Shown here: positions 8,502-16,855 of the stretch, in pieces
Position numbering within the stretch: the first letter of the stretch is position 1
How the letters are laid out: each line of letters begins with the position of its first letter
Assembly: GCF_019623905.1 (NCBI RefSeq)
Contig: NZ_CP069370.1
Location: forward strand, 2,418,001-2,482,000
Direction: 5' to 3'
DNA: 64,000 nt
From: Neotabrizicola shimadae
Lineage (GTDB): Bacteria > Pseudomonadota > Alphaproteobacteria > Rhodobacterales > Rhodobacteraceae
Notes under the pieces: generated by a model
Told to the model about the DNA's origin: nothing
Databases searched by the model: none
Seen by the model: the letters and a program-made list of their open reading frames with translations, nothing else
Program-made: the position numbers and the translations under genes

Positions 8502-9175
8502 TCCGCGATCTCGCCAAAGCGCCAGCGCCTCAGTCCCTCGGGCAGGGTTACCCCTGCGGGCAGGTCGGGTGCGGGGATGGGCGCGCCTGTGGCCAGGCTG
8601 ATCGGCAAGAGCCCCGACCAGACAGGAAAGCTGCGGTCCTCTTCGGCATCGCTGCCGCCGGGGGCATGAGCGCCGATCTTGGCCGAGGCTTCGGAAATCG
8701 GCAGCGACAGGATGCCGGTGGCTGTCAGTTCCTTGTCGGTGATCGGGCGCAGGGTTTCCCACCGGCCGGGGAACATCCTGTCGAACATTGCCTGAAGGTG
8801 GCGGCGCTTTTCCGAAAGGTCGGTGATGGCGCGGGCCTCGCCGAAGATCATCACCGACCGGTGGTTGACCGAATGTTCAAAGCCGGACCGCGCCATCACC
8901 ATGGCATCGACCAGCGTGACGGTGACGCAGACCTGCGCCCCCTTCCCCGCTTTCAGGCTGCGCGAGGCGGAAGAGCCGTGCCAGTAGATGTGGTCGCCCT
9001 CCCGCCATTGCAGCGTGGGGATGACCACGGGCGCGCCGTCCATGACATAGCCCACATGGGCGACCGGCATGGCATCTAGGATCGCCTCGATGGTGGCGCG
9101 GTCATAGGCGGCCTTTTCCGGCACCCGGCGCAGGCGGGTGCGGGGAGACGGCGCGGCAGTGGGACGGGGGGGCAT
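8498..9175 (-). CDS. pyridoxamine 5'-phosphate oxidase family (FMN-binding split-barrel) protein
   Basis: 225 aa. The split-barrel motif pattern includes AHVGYVMDGAPVVIPT, HIYWHGSSAS and the central VCVTVTLVDAMVMARS, as in the Pyridox_ox_2 group. These proteins bind FMN or heme and are not the vitamin B6 enzyme PdxH, so a redox or stress role is more likely. The stop overlaps the GTG start of the phosphatase gene, making a two-gene operon. Confidence 0.8.
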   Translation of the reverse strand: MPPRPTAAPSPRTRLRRVPEKAAYDRATIEAILDAMPVAHVGYVMDGAPVVIPTLQWREGDHIYWHGSSASRSLKAGKGAQVCVTVTLVDAMVMARSGFEHSVNHRSVMIFGEARAITDLSEKRRHLQAMFDRMFPGRWETLRPITDKELTATGILSLPISEASAKIGAHAPGGSDAEEDRSFPVWSGLLPISLATGAPIPAPDLPAGVTLPEGLRRWRFGEIAE

Positions 9176-9283
9176 GGGCGGCTCCGGCTTTGGCTGGGCC
9201 GGACGCTAGAGGCGACCGCGGGGGCAGGCAAGGGGGCAGGCAAGGGGCCTGGTAGGCGCAGGCACGCGCAGCGGAAGGCGGCT

Positions 9284-9835
9284 CTACCGGAAGGCGGGGC
9301 CGTGGGCCCACAGCGTCAGCGACCAGCGCGTACCGGCGGTCACCGGCGTCACGCGGTGCAGCACGAAGCTGGGGAACACCGTGGCCAGCCCGCGTGCACG
9401 CGGTGCGGTGCGCACATGGCTGTCGGGCCAAAGCTCCAGCGCCCCGCCCTCGTAATCGCCGGGATCGGACAGTTGCACCACCACGGTCAGCTTGCGACGG
9501 CTGGCGAGCTGACCCTCGCCGATGTCGGAATGCCAGTCGAAATGGCCCTCGCGTTCGGCGCCATAACGCGCAACCTGCGCGCTTTCGCCGAAATCGGTCA
9601 GGTCGAAGCCCATGGCCTCGCGGTTGGCGCGGGCAACCAGGCCGATCATGCGGTCCATCACCCAGCCCGCCTCGGGCAGGTCGTCCAGCCAGGCGATCTC
9701 GGCCCGGCGGATGCGGTGTTCGGTGGTCTGGCGCACGAGGCCCGCGTCCCGCATCGGGCCGGCAGAGGCCAGCGCGATCACGCGGTCGCAGTCTTCGGGC
9801 GAAAGCGCCTCTGGCAGGGTCAGGAAAGGGGTCAT
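9284..9835 (-). CDS. 2-oxoglutarate/Fe(II)-dependent oxygenase (prolyl 4-hydroxylase/PKHD-like)
   Basis: 183 aa double-stranded beta-helix enzyme. The facial triad is visible as HFDWHSD (His-x-Asp) and FVLHRVTPV (distal His), with Arg in TRWSLTLW to bind 2-oxoglutarate. GDYEGGALELW is the typical central strand. The substrate is unknown; relatives hydroxylate Pro or Lys in proteins or respond to iron. It stands alone between the PNPOx-like gene and the copper genes. Confidence 0.8.
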   Translation of the reverse strand: MTPFLTLPEALSPEDCDRVIALASAGPMRDAGLVRQTTEHRIRRAEIAWLDDLPEAGWVMDRMIGLVARANREAMGFDLTDFGESAQVARYGAEREGHFDWHSDIGEGQLASRRKLTVVVQLSDPGDYEGGALELWPDSHVRTAPRARGLATVFPSFVLHRVTPVTAGTRWSLTLWAHGPAFR

Positions 9836-9894
9836 CGCGGGTCTCCTCGACCCCGCGCCTTAGGTCGCCCTTGGCGCGGGATCAAGGGGCCGGG

Positions 9895-10797
9895 TCAGTG
9901 CGACGCCGGTTCCGAGATCATCACCACGCCCTCGAAGGACGACCAGAGCGCCACCTTGTCGGCGCCCTTGCCGTCTTCGGCCGCGTTGAACAGGGCCGAA
10001 AGCTTGTCGGCATCGCTCACGCCATTCTCGGTCAGGAAGGACGGCATCCGCAGGTCGGGCCCGCCGCACAGCACGATGACCCACTGCCCCTCACGCCGCT
10101 CCAGCAGCGCACGGCCCCCCTTGTCGCCCTGCGCCCAGGAGGCCAGCGCATGGTCACCCTGCACCACGACCGGCTCGACGGTCAGCGGGTTTTCGGGCGT
10201 GTCGAACTGCGCCATCATCACCGCGACGACGGCCTGGTCATCGGTCATGCCCGTGGTGTCCACGCCAGCGCCATTGCCATGCGCGTGGGCGGCATGGGCG
10301 CTGTGGTCATGGCCCTGCATGTCCATGCCCTGCATGTCAGCGCCTGCACCGTCACGCTTGTTGTCCACCGGCACTTCGACCACGACTTCGCCGGCATTCT
10401 CGAAGGTCAGCGTCAGCGGGAAGGTATCGCCATCCTTCAGCTCCTTCTTCAGGCCCATCAGCATCACATGGTCGCCGCCGCGCGCCAGCGCGATTTCGCC
10501 GTGGCCGGGAATCGCAAAGCCTTCCGGCACGGCCAACATCTGCATCACGCCATTGGCATCTTCCTTGTGGGTGTGCAGTTCCACCACCTCGGCCACCTCG
10601 GGCGCGGCAGCCGCGACCAGCCGGTCATCGCCCGCGGCATGGTTCACGATCACCATGAACACGGCCCCCGATTGCGGCGACAGCCGCGCATAGGCCTGGT
10701 TCACATGAACGCCGTCATGGGCGGCCACGGGAAGGGCGGCCAGCGAAAGGCCAAGGGCAGCCGCGCCGGCGGCCAGGGTCTTGCGGAAATGAAACAT
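9895..10797 (-). CDS. periplasmic copper chaperone PCu(A)C fused to a copper-uptake-associated domain
   Basis: 300 aa with a signal peptide (LSLAALPVAAHD). Residues about 25-150 are a PCu(A)C domain with the Cu(I) ligand pattern HTHKEDANGVMQM ... GGDHVMLMGL (His, Met, His, Met). A short His/Met-rich linker (DMQGMDMQGHDHSAHAAHAH) follows and is probably a flexible metal-binding arm. The C-terminal 120 residues (from MTDDQAVVAVMM) form a second domain of the kind annotated as copper uptake system-associated. It likely hands copper to cytochrome oxidase assembly. The DUF2946 gene upstream on the same strand fits this. Confidence 0.85.
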   Translation of the reverse strand: MFHFRKTLAAGAAALGLSLAALPVAAHDGVHVNQAYARLSPQSGAVFMVIVNHAAGDDRLVAAAAPEVAEVVELHTHKEDANGVMQMLAVPEGFAIPGHGEIALARGGDHVMLMGLKKELKDGDTFPLTLTFENAGEVVVEVPVDNKRDGAGADMQGMDMQGHDHSAHAAHAHGNGAGVDTTGMTDDQAVVAVMMAQFDTPENPLTVEPVVVQGDHALASWAQGDKGGRALLERREGQWVIVLCGGPDLRMPSFLTENGVSDADKLSALFNAAEDGKGADKVALWSSFEGVVMISEPASH

Positions 10798-11050
10798 CGT
10801 TGCGTCCTGCGCAAAGGGGCCAGCCCGGTCAGGGCGGCCGGCTAAGAAAACTCGCCCGGCAAGTCCGGATGAGGATGAGATCAGTGAGGGCCGGGACAAT
10901 CCGTCCCCTTCCGTCGGGTCGCGTCCCTGCCATCCAGGGCGCCGCCCGGCGAGGCCAGCCCAAAGGCGCCCCAGGCCCGCAAGATCGCGCGACGCTCTTT
11001 GGCCCACAGGGGGCCGGCAAGGCTCTGGCGAAGGGCGCCTGGGTCGCGGA

Positions 11051-11395
11051 TCAGACGGCGCCCGGCGGCCCCCGCGCCAGCGGCGGCAGGGACGGTCGGA
11101 CCCAGCCCGCCACCTCGCCCGGACGGTCCATCCGCATGCCATCGGACAGGGGACGCAGGGCGACCGGCAGGTCAGGCAGGAGGGCGGCCCCCATCGCCGC
11201 CAGGCAGAACGGGCAATCATGCACCGGACCTGTCGGGTTGCCGCTTTCATCCACCGCGACGGTGACGATGCCATAGCCCGAACAGATCACGACATCGGTC
11301 GCGCCCGCCGCCTGGGCACGGGCCACCGACGCGGTGACCGAGGTCAGCGCAAGCACAAGGGCCAGAAGCCATCCGGTGATCAGGCGGCGTGTCAT
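11051..11395 (-). CDS. DUF2946-like exported cysteine-containing protein
   Basis: 114 aa with a signal peptide (LLALVLALTSVTASVARA). The mature part has Cys in ICSGYGIV and the pair HDCPFCL, the hallmark of DUF2946-type proteins, which often sit beside PCu(A)C copper chaperones, TonB receptors or copper transporters. The tail is Pro/Arg-rich. It lies 253 bases upstream of the copper chaperone gene on the same strand; the spacer holds no convincing gene. A role in periplasmic copper handling is inferred from context. Confidence 0.65.
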   Translation of the reverse strand: MTRRLITGWLLALVLALTSVTASVARAQAAGATDVVICSGYGIVTVAVDESGNPTGPVHDCPFCLAAMGAALLPDLPVALRPLSDGMRMDRPGEVAGWVRPSLPPLARGPPGAV

Positions 11396-11536
11396 GCCGC
11401 CGGTTCTAGCGCGAAGCGGGCCAAGGGAAAAGGCGGCGACATGACGCCCGGCGCGAGGCAGACTTCTTCGAAGGCGTTTGGCCCGCCCACCCCCAGGCCC
11501 GTGACCTCGCCCATCACGAGGCCCACGAATGGCAAA

Positions 11537-11562
11537 GCCCCGCGCGGCACAGCCGGCGGGGC
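11537..11562 (-). terminator. hairpin terminator of rpmB
   Basis: Outer stem GCCCCGC/GCGGGGC with an inner CGGC-ACA-GCCG stem begins 23 bases after the rpmB stop; on the minus strand it is followed by TTTGCC. It fits a Rho-independent terminator with a short U-tract. Confidence 0.5.
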
Positions 11563-11585
11563 CAGAACCTTCACGCGACAGAAGA

Positions 11586-11873
11586 TCAGGCCGCGGCCTG
11601 AGCCTTCTCGATGTCGCGCTTGATCTTCAGCGCATTGGTCGACAGTTCGTCGTCCTTGGCCTTGGCCAGGAAGGCATCCAGGCCGCCGCGGTGGTCGACG
11701 GTGCGCAGCGCCGCCGCCGAGATGCGCAGGCTGAACGACTTGCCCAGCACGTCCGACATCAGCGTCACCTCGTTGAGGTTCGGCAGAAACCGGCGACGGG
11801 TCTTGTTGTTCGCGTGGCTGATCATGTTGCCACTCATCGGGCCCTTGCCCGTCAGTTCGCAGACGCGCGACAT
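11586..11873 (-). CDS. rpmB: 50S ribosomal protein bL28
   Basis: 95 aa. The N-terminus [16 protein letters not shown] and the [15 protein letters not shown] stretch are diagnostic of L28. The C-terminal half carries the usual Lys-rich helix. It binds 23S rRNA in the large subunit. It is a single-gene unit here, as often in Rhodobacteraceae. Confidence 0.97.
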   Translation of the reverse strand: MSRVCELTGKGPMSGNMISHANNKTRRRFLPNLNEVTLMSDVLGKSFSLRISAAALRTVDHRGGLDAFLAKAKDDELSTNALKIKRDIEKAQAAA

Positions 11874-12023
11874 TGTGCAGTTCCTTCGTGTCAACAGCAA
11901 AGGGCGCGGGCGAGGGCCTGCGTCCGAATGGGATTGCGGGCGTGTAAGGGGTTTCCGGCCCCGCGTCAAGCGATTCACCCCCCGGCCGCCACAGCTTGAC
12001 GGAAGGTCGCGCCGGGCGCCGCC

Positions 12024-13400
12024 CTAGCCCAGCACGATCAGCTGGCGCGGGTTGAACAGCCAGGGCGCCACGACCCCGCAAGTATCTGCCAGAGGCAACA
12101 GGCTGTCCGGCACATCCAGCCCGATGGTCTCGCGCATGAAGGCCTGCCGCCGCGCGATGCGTTCGGCCACCGCCGGAAACCGCGCCGCCAGATCGGCCCG
12201 CAAGGCTTCGTCGGCCAGCACATAGCCATCTTCCATCCGGGTCGAGCCATAGACCGGATGCCCAGGAATCACGTCGCACTGCATCGCCATGCCCGAGGCC
12301 AGCGCCATGCCCGACCCCTCGAAGATCGGCGAGGACATCCATTCGTCCACCCCGATCAGATGGCCAGGATTGAGGAACACGCCGAAGGTGTCGAAGGGCA
12401 GCGCCGCCTGCATCGCCGACCACACCTCGCCCCCCGTGACCCCCGGCCGCATTAGCGAACACCAAAGGCTCATCGCCTCCATGTAGGGAAAGGCAAAGGC
12501 CGCAAGGTAGTCCTGCGCCGCCTCGGGCAGGTCGGCCGCGTCATTGGCCAGCCACCCCGCGCGGCAGATGTTCGACCGCCAGTGGCAGATGTTGAAGCTG
12601 ATCGCGCTGCCCCGCCGCAGCACCTGCCCCGTCGGCCCCGAAAGCCCCTGCGCGGCCCGGTCGCCGCAGGCAAAGGTCGGATGGCACCCCAGGGGCAGCC
12701 CGCCCACCCGCGCCGCCTCGAAGGCCGCGAAATCGCTCATCCCCTCGCGGAAGGCAAAGACCATGCGGCTCAGCGCGATCGCCGCCATCTGGTTGGCGAA
12801 TTCCAGCCGCGCGATCTCGCCCGCATCCACCCGCGCGCGCAGCCCGTGCACCGGATGCATCATCAGGTCAGCCGCGTTTTCCACCCGGCCCGCCACGGCG
12901 CGCAACGGGTCGGCGATGAAGGCCGGCAGGTCCAGCGCCGCTTCGGGCACCGCCGCCTCGTCCGCCCCGAACCATTTCCAGCCGATGGCCCCCACCGCCG
13001 CACCCGCCGGCACCGCCTCGGCGATCCAATCCGCCACCCGCTTCGTGCCCCTGGGCTGCGAGGGCAGCGAAAAGCTCGCGCAATGCCCCACCGCGATGTC
13101 CCCCGCCGCCACCAGCGGCGAGATGCCGGTGTAGGGCAGGCATTCGTTCCCCGCCAGAAGCAGCGCCGCCCCAGGCGTCACCACCAGAAGCGCCTCCTCG
13201 AAGCGCGGATCGAAGCCCGTCACCCAGTGCAGGTTGGCCGAATGCTCGCGGTCGCCATAGACGACCGCCACTTCCAGCCCCCGCGCCGCAATCGCCGCCC
13301 GCAGGGCCGCCAGCCGCCCGCGATATTCGGCCAGGTCCGGCTCCGCCGGCACCTCCGGCATCCCGAATTCCGGCCAGTCGATCCGCAACAGCTCTGCCAT
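12024..13400 (-). CDS. M24 family protein (creatinase/Xaa-Pro aminopeptidase fold), apparently metal-free
   Basis: 458 aa. The N-terminal creatinase_N domain (VAVVYGDREHSANLHWVTGF) precedes a pita-bread C-terminal domain. Where metallopeptidases of this fold have two Asp ligands, this protein reads SAISFNICHWRSNIC, with no Asp, and the GHLIGVDEW His region survives. Loss of metal ligands is typical of creatinase-like hydrolases rather than aminopeptidases. ATG 13400 is chosen because the upstream extension lacks family similarity and AGGGAGG lies just before it. The substrate is unknown. Confidence 0.7.
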   Translation of the reverse strand: MAELLRIDWPEFGMPEVPAEPDLAEYRGRLAALRAAIAARGLEVAVVYGDREHSANLHWVTGFDPRFEEALLVVTPGAALLLAGNECLPYTGISPLVAAGDIAVGHCASFSLPSQPRGTKRVADWIAEAVPAGAAVGAIGWKWFGADEAAVPEAALDLPAFIADPLRAVAGRVENAADLMMHPVHGLRARVDAGEIARLEFANQMAAIALSRMVFAFREGMSDFAAFEAARVGGLPLGCHPTFACGDRAAQGLSGPTGQVLRRGSAISFNICHWRSNICRAGWLANDAADLPEAAQDYLAAFAFPYMEAMSLWCSLMRPGVTGGEVWSAMQAALPFDTFGVFLNPGHLIGVDEWMSSPIFEGSGMALASGMAMQCDVIPGHPVYGSTRMEDGYVLADEALRADLAARFPAVAERIARRQAFMRETIGLDVPDSLLPLADTCGVVAPWLFNPRQLIVLG

Positions 13401-13525
13401 GACATCCTCCCTGTTTTGCTCCAGCCTAGGCCAGCCCGCCACAGGGCGGAAGCCCGATGCACAGGCCCTTGACCCACGAGCAAATCCCTGAACCTCTCCC
13501 GCCACTTGCCCCAACAGGACAGACC

Positions 13526-14257
13526 ATGCTCCGCCTTCTCGTCCTTGCCGCCCTCGTCGCCCCTGCCACGGCTTTCGCCAGCCCCGACCTCACCTACCAG
13601 TGCGGCGGCGAGCTAGGCTTCACCGTCCGCATCGAAACCGAAACCGGCGTGGCGGTGTTTTCCGGCCCGTTCGAGGCCGAGCTGACCTTCGAACAGGACC
13701 ACTGGTTCAACGAAGCGCGCGAGGTCCAGTTCTGGGACGAGGAAGAGCCGCCCCAACTCTTCCTCGGGTCCGAACAGTTCGACTGCGGCTTCGCCCCCGG
13801 CGGCGCCGGCTATGCCCAACCCGCGCCCGAGGCGACCGAAGCCACCCCCGCCCCGGTGGCCAAACCCTATGCCAGCGTGAAGGGCTGGGAGGTGAGCGCC
13901 CTCTTCGACGGCGCCACCTTCGTCTCCTGCGGCGGCGCCAGCCAGCAGGCGGCGGGCCTCCTCAAGGTCGACCAGGCCCCCTGGGGTTGGGAGATCACAG
14001 TCCCCGCCTCCCGCACCGAGGGATTCGAGGGCGGCCTGGTCACCATCGACGGCAAACCCGTCGACTCCCAGTTCGGCTTCACTCCCGAAAGCACCGCCAT
14101 CGCCGGCATCTCCGAAGGCCAGCTCGACGCCCTCTTCAACGGCACCTCGCTGACAACCCGCATCAACGGCGAACCCGAAACCACCTGGTCCCTCGCCGGA
14201 TCGGGCGCGATGGTGGGCAAGGTGGAGGAATGCTTCCAGCGGCAGGGGGTGAGGTAG
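13526..14257 (+). CDS. exported protein of unknown function
   Basis: 243 aa with a signal peptide (MLRLLVLAALVAPATAFA-S). The mature protein is acidic and rich in beta-type sequence, with Cys in YQCGG, FDCGF, VSCGG and EECF, probably two disulfides. A Pro/Ala/Thr linker (residues about 95-112) separates two halves that may be related, so it may be an internal duplication. I do not recognise the family. It is divergent from the M24 gene; the argP remnant follows directly. Confidence 0.65.
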   Translation: MLRLLVLAALVAPATAFASPDLTYQCGGELGFTVRIETETGVAVFSGPFEAELTFEQDHWFNEAREVQFWDEEEPPQLFLGSEQFDCGFAPGGAGYAQPAPEATEATPAPVAKPYASVKGWEVSALFDGATFVSCGGASQQAAGLLKVDQAPWGWEITVPASRTEGFEGGLVTIDGKPVDSQFGFTPESTAIAGISEGQLDALFNGTSLTTRINGEPETTWSLAGSGAMVGKVEECFQRQGVR

Positions 14258-14270
14258 CCCTCCCCTACCC

Positions 14271-14588
14271 TTGGCGAGACCTCGACGCCCTCGCCCCACG
14301 CCTCTCCAGATCGCCTGCCGGTCCTTCTCCGGCGGGCGCCCCATCCGCCCAAGGACCGCCCGCCCTGAGGGACTGCTCAAGGCCTGCCTCGGCGGCATGG
14401 GCTGGGCGCTGAACCGCGACACCCTCGCCCGCCCCCACCTCGCTACCGGCGCCCTCGTCGACCTCTCCCCCGGCGCCCCCACCGAAGTCCCCCTCCACAG
14501 GCAAATCACCCGCCTCGCCGAAAGGGCGCTGGCGCCGCTGACACGGGCGGTGATGGAGGCGGCGCGGGGGGCGTTGGTGACCTCCTAG
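14271..14588 (+). pseudogene. 3' remnant of a LysR-type ArgP regulator gene
   Basis: From about 14360 the frame reads EGLLKACLGGMGWAL ... ALVDLSPGAPTEVPLHRQ ... LTRAVMEAARGALV, the C-terminal effector-domain end of ArgP-type LysR regulators (LysE regulation). The helix-turn-helix and most of the effector domain are absent; upstream of the homologous part is the end of an unrelated gene. It is therefore a truncated relic of about 75-100 codons. It marks the left edge of the lower-GC ParA-SIR2 insert, which begins immediately after its stop. Confidence 0.6.
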
Positions 14589-14607
14589 AAACCCACAAGG
14601 TAGAACC

Positions 14608-14721
14608 ATGGACGTCCTGAAAGAGCAAATGAAGCCATCCTGTGCAAACCTGATCGAGCCACCAACGCTACATCCCGAAAAAATGAGACTAGCCATTTTC
14701 AACCGGCTACTAGATGAGTAG
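14608..14721 (+). CDS. possible small protein upstream of the ParA-like gene (37 aa)
   Basis: ATG at 14608 is preceded by AAGG and opens a 37-codon frame (MDVLKEQMKPSCANLIEP...) ending in a helical, amphipathic stretch (EKMRLAIFNRLLDE). Codon use matches the island rather than the flanks. It lies 69 bases before the ParA-like start on the same strand. It could be a small antitoxin or leader peptide, or chance; I cannot assign it. Confidence 0.3.
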   Translation: MDVLKEQMKPSCANLIEPPTLHPEKMRLAIFNRLLDE

Positions 14722-14790
14722 GATGACCGCAGGTTGGGGCAGTGTCTCAACCAAGGAATCCTTAGGCATTGCCTGAACCGGGAGAACCGC

Positions 14791-15768
14791 ATGAAAGCCG
14801 TGGCTTTCTTCAACAACAAGGGGGGCGTCGGCAAGACTACACTTTTGTGCAACGTGGCTGCCTTCTTTTCCCAAGAACTAGCGAAAAAGGTATGCGTTGT
14901 CGACTGTGATCCTCAGTGCAATGCCTCGCAATATCTGTTCCACGATAGCTTCCTTGAGGGCGTTATAGAGAAGCCAAGCGAAAACATTGAAGCACTTTTC
15001 ACTGGGCTTATGGCAGGTGAGGGTCATGCAGGCAAGATCCCCATCAAACGCTCCGCATCCTTCTCTGTGGACGTTGTTTGCGGCAGCCCCGGCCTCTCTA
15101 TGGCGGAGGATTTTCTCGCAGAAGAGTGGGCAAGCCTTAACACACAGCGCGGGCTTTCCAGCACTATGGTATTTAGGAAGGGCCTTCAGTCCCTAACTGA
15201 TTACGACTACGTCTTCTTTGACGTAAGTCCGTCTCTCGGCGCTATCAATAGGACGGTCTTGCTTTCTAGCGACTATTTCATAAGCCCAATGTCCATCGAC
15301 ATATTCTCGCTCAAGGCGTTCAAGAACATTAGCGCTTGGATGGGAAAGTGGAGGGCCCACTGGGCGTACTCAGTGAATAGTCCTATGCTCGACGAGACGA
15401 ATCCAACCGTAAGGGATGCCAAAATAGTAAAAGGTGCTAATTTCATCGGCTACGTCTCCCAGCAGTACACTGCAAAGAGGGACGCTTCGGGCGAGCGCCG
15501 ACCGGTCAAATCGTATGATGAAATTGCGAAGCAGATAGATGAACAAATCGATGAGCACTTCAAGAACGGGCTTCGCCCTCCAAGTCCGTTTGAGATCGGA
15601 ACAATTCCGAATCTTCATAGCCTAGCTCCAATGTCGCAATCTAGTCGCAAGCCCATATTCTCTCTTACTGGCAGGGATGGCGTCGTTGGCGCACACTTCC
15701 AGAAGGTTAAGGATGCAAAGAGAATATTTTCTTCGGTTTCCCATGAAATATTGGAGCGGGTAAGCTGA
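14791..15768 (+). CDS. ParA/MinD-type P-loop ATPase paired with a SIR2 effector
   Basis: 325 aa. The deviant Walker A motif KGGVGKTT (10-17), the Asp of VVDCDPQ (near 38-40) and Walker B FFDVSP (Asp144) are intact, so it should bind ATP and dimerise. The family fold is that of ParA partitioning ATPases, but there is no ParB gene or parS-like repeat. A ribosome site (GGGAG) precedes ATG 14791; the upstream extension of the frame is unlikely. Its stop is 4 bases before the SIR2 gene, so the pair is one operon. GC and codon use are lower than the neighbours. It probably acts as the switch or sensor of a defence module rather than in plasmid partition. Confidence 0.75.
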   Translation: MKAVAFFNNKGGVGKTTLLCNVAAFFSQELAKKVCVVDCDPQCNASQYLFHDSFLEGVIEKPSENIEALFTGLMAGEGHAGKIPIKRSASFSVDVVCGSPGLSMAEDFLAEEWASLNTQRGLSSTMVFRKGLQSLTDYDYVFFDVSPSLGAINRTVLLSSDYFISPMSIDIFSLKAFKNISAWMGKWRAHWAYSVNSPMLDETNPTVRDAKIVKGANFIGYVSQQYTAKRDASGERRPVKSYDEIAKQIDEQIDEHFKNGLRPPSPFEIGTIPNLHSLAPMSQSSRKPIFSLTGRDGVVGAHFQKVKDAKRIFSSVSHEILERVS

Positions 15769-15772
15769 AGCG

Positions 15773-16657
15773 ATGCTAACGGAGCAATGGCCATCGAATC
15801 TAGTGAAGGATTTAGCTCGCCGAAGGGCAATACTCGTCATCGGCTCCGGTGTATCTCGGCACGCAACGGGAGCAGACGGCGTAACTAGACCGCCAGTTTG
15901 GAAATCATTCTTGAGGGATGCTGCCAACAGATTTGGACGCAACCCTGCCACAGAGCATATTTTTCGCGCTATAGACGAAGGGGATCTGTTGCACGCGTGT
16001 GAGTGGCTCAAGAATCGATTCGATGAGAATTGGACTACACATCTGCGCTCACTGTTTGTGGATCCACATTATACACCCGGTCGTTTGCACGAGCTTCTCG
16101 CTTTGCTCGACACTCGCGTTGTGTTTTCCCTTAACTTCGATGACATATACGAGACCAAATCTCGCGAGATAAACGAAGCCTCTCAGTTCACAAAGAATTA
16201 TTACGACACGGACGTTTGTGAGTTCCTCCGAGGTAGCGCACGTTACGTCGTCAAAGTTCACGGAAGCTTGGCTTCACCCGCTTCTCTTATATTTACTCAG
16301 GAAGATTACTCGAAGGCCCGCTCTCGCAACAGTTTGTTCTACTCAGCTTTCGACGCGGCTTTGATGACTCACACTTTTCTTTTTGTGGGATGCGGTTACG
16401 GCGACCCAGACATCAACTTGCTTCTTGAGAACCAGGCCTTCAGCGTAATTCCTGGAACAGTAAATCCGCATTACTTTCTGACCTCCGCCGGACTTCCTGA
16501 AGACCTAAGGAACTCGTTGCGGCGCAACCGAAATCTAAAGACCCTCATATATGATAGAGTTGATGACAATCATTCTGGCCTGGTGGCTGCAATAGAGGAC
16601 CTGCTTACAAGAGTTAACGACGAGAGAGCTCTCCTAATTGAAAATGGAAACTGGTAG
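15773..16657 (+). CDS. SIR2-domain protein, probable NAD-consuming effector
   Basis: 294 aa, almost all a bacterial SIR2-like (SIR2_2) domain. NAD-binding GSGVS (24-28), the N-x-D motif in SLNFDDIY (121-124), the catalytic His in VVKVHGS (His163) and the GCGYGDPD turn (206-213) are all present, so NADase or related activity is likely. No zinc-ribbon of deacetylase sirtuins is visible, which fits anti-phage SIR2 effectors (Thoeris ThsA, DSR, SIR2-pAgo) that deplete NAD+. It directly follows the ParA-like gene. A sample line (15781-15840) is 50% GC against about 70% in backbone genes, a sign of transfer. Confidence 0.8.
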   Translation: MLTEQWPSNLVKDLARRRAILVIGSGVSRHATGADGVTRPPVWKSFLRDAANRFGRNPATEHIFRAIDEGDLLHACEWLKNRFDENWTTHLRSLFVDPHYTPGRLHELLALLDTRVVFSLNFDDIYETKSREINEASQFTKNYYDTDVCEFLRGSARYVVKVHGSLASPASLIFTQEDYSKARSRNSLFYSAFDAALMTHTFLFVGCGYGDPDINLLLENQAFSVIPGTVNPHYFLTSAGLPEDLRNSLRRNRNLKTLIYDRVDDNHSGLVAAIEDLLTRVNDERALLIENGNW

Positions 16658-16855
16658 ACATGCAGTTTCAAAGGTCTTCACATTTTCTGCACACTCAAAT
16701 CTTCCATTGTTAAGTCGGCTTGGCCATATCGCTTGTGCAAGCGGCTCAATCTCTTTGGGAGATGGAATTTGCTCATTTAGGGGTAGGTCATTTGCGGCTG
16801 ATCGAGACACCTACGCATAGCACAAGAGCCAGTATGATGCCCGCCCCCAATCCTT

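Noticed and set aside
10798-11274. Extension of the copper-chaperone frame upstream
   Set aside because: It overlaps the better-supported DUF2946 gene and lacks a signal peptide; the start at 10797 opens a clear signal sequence.
16638-16820. 60-codon ORF overlapping the SIR2 stop
   Set aside because: No family features; the sequence looks like spacer between the SIR2 gene and element copy A.
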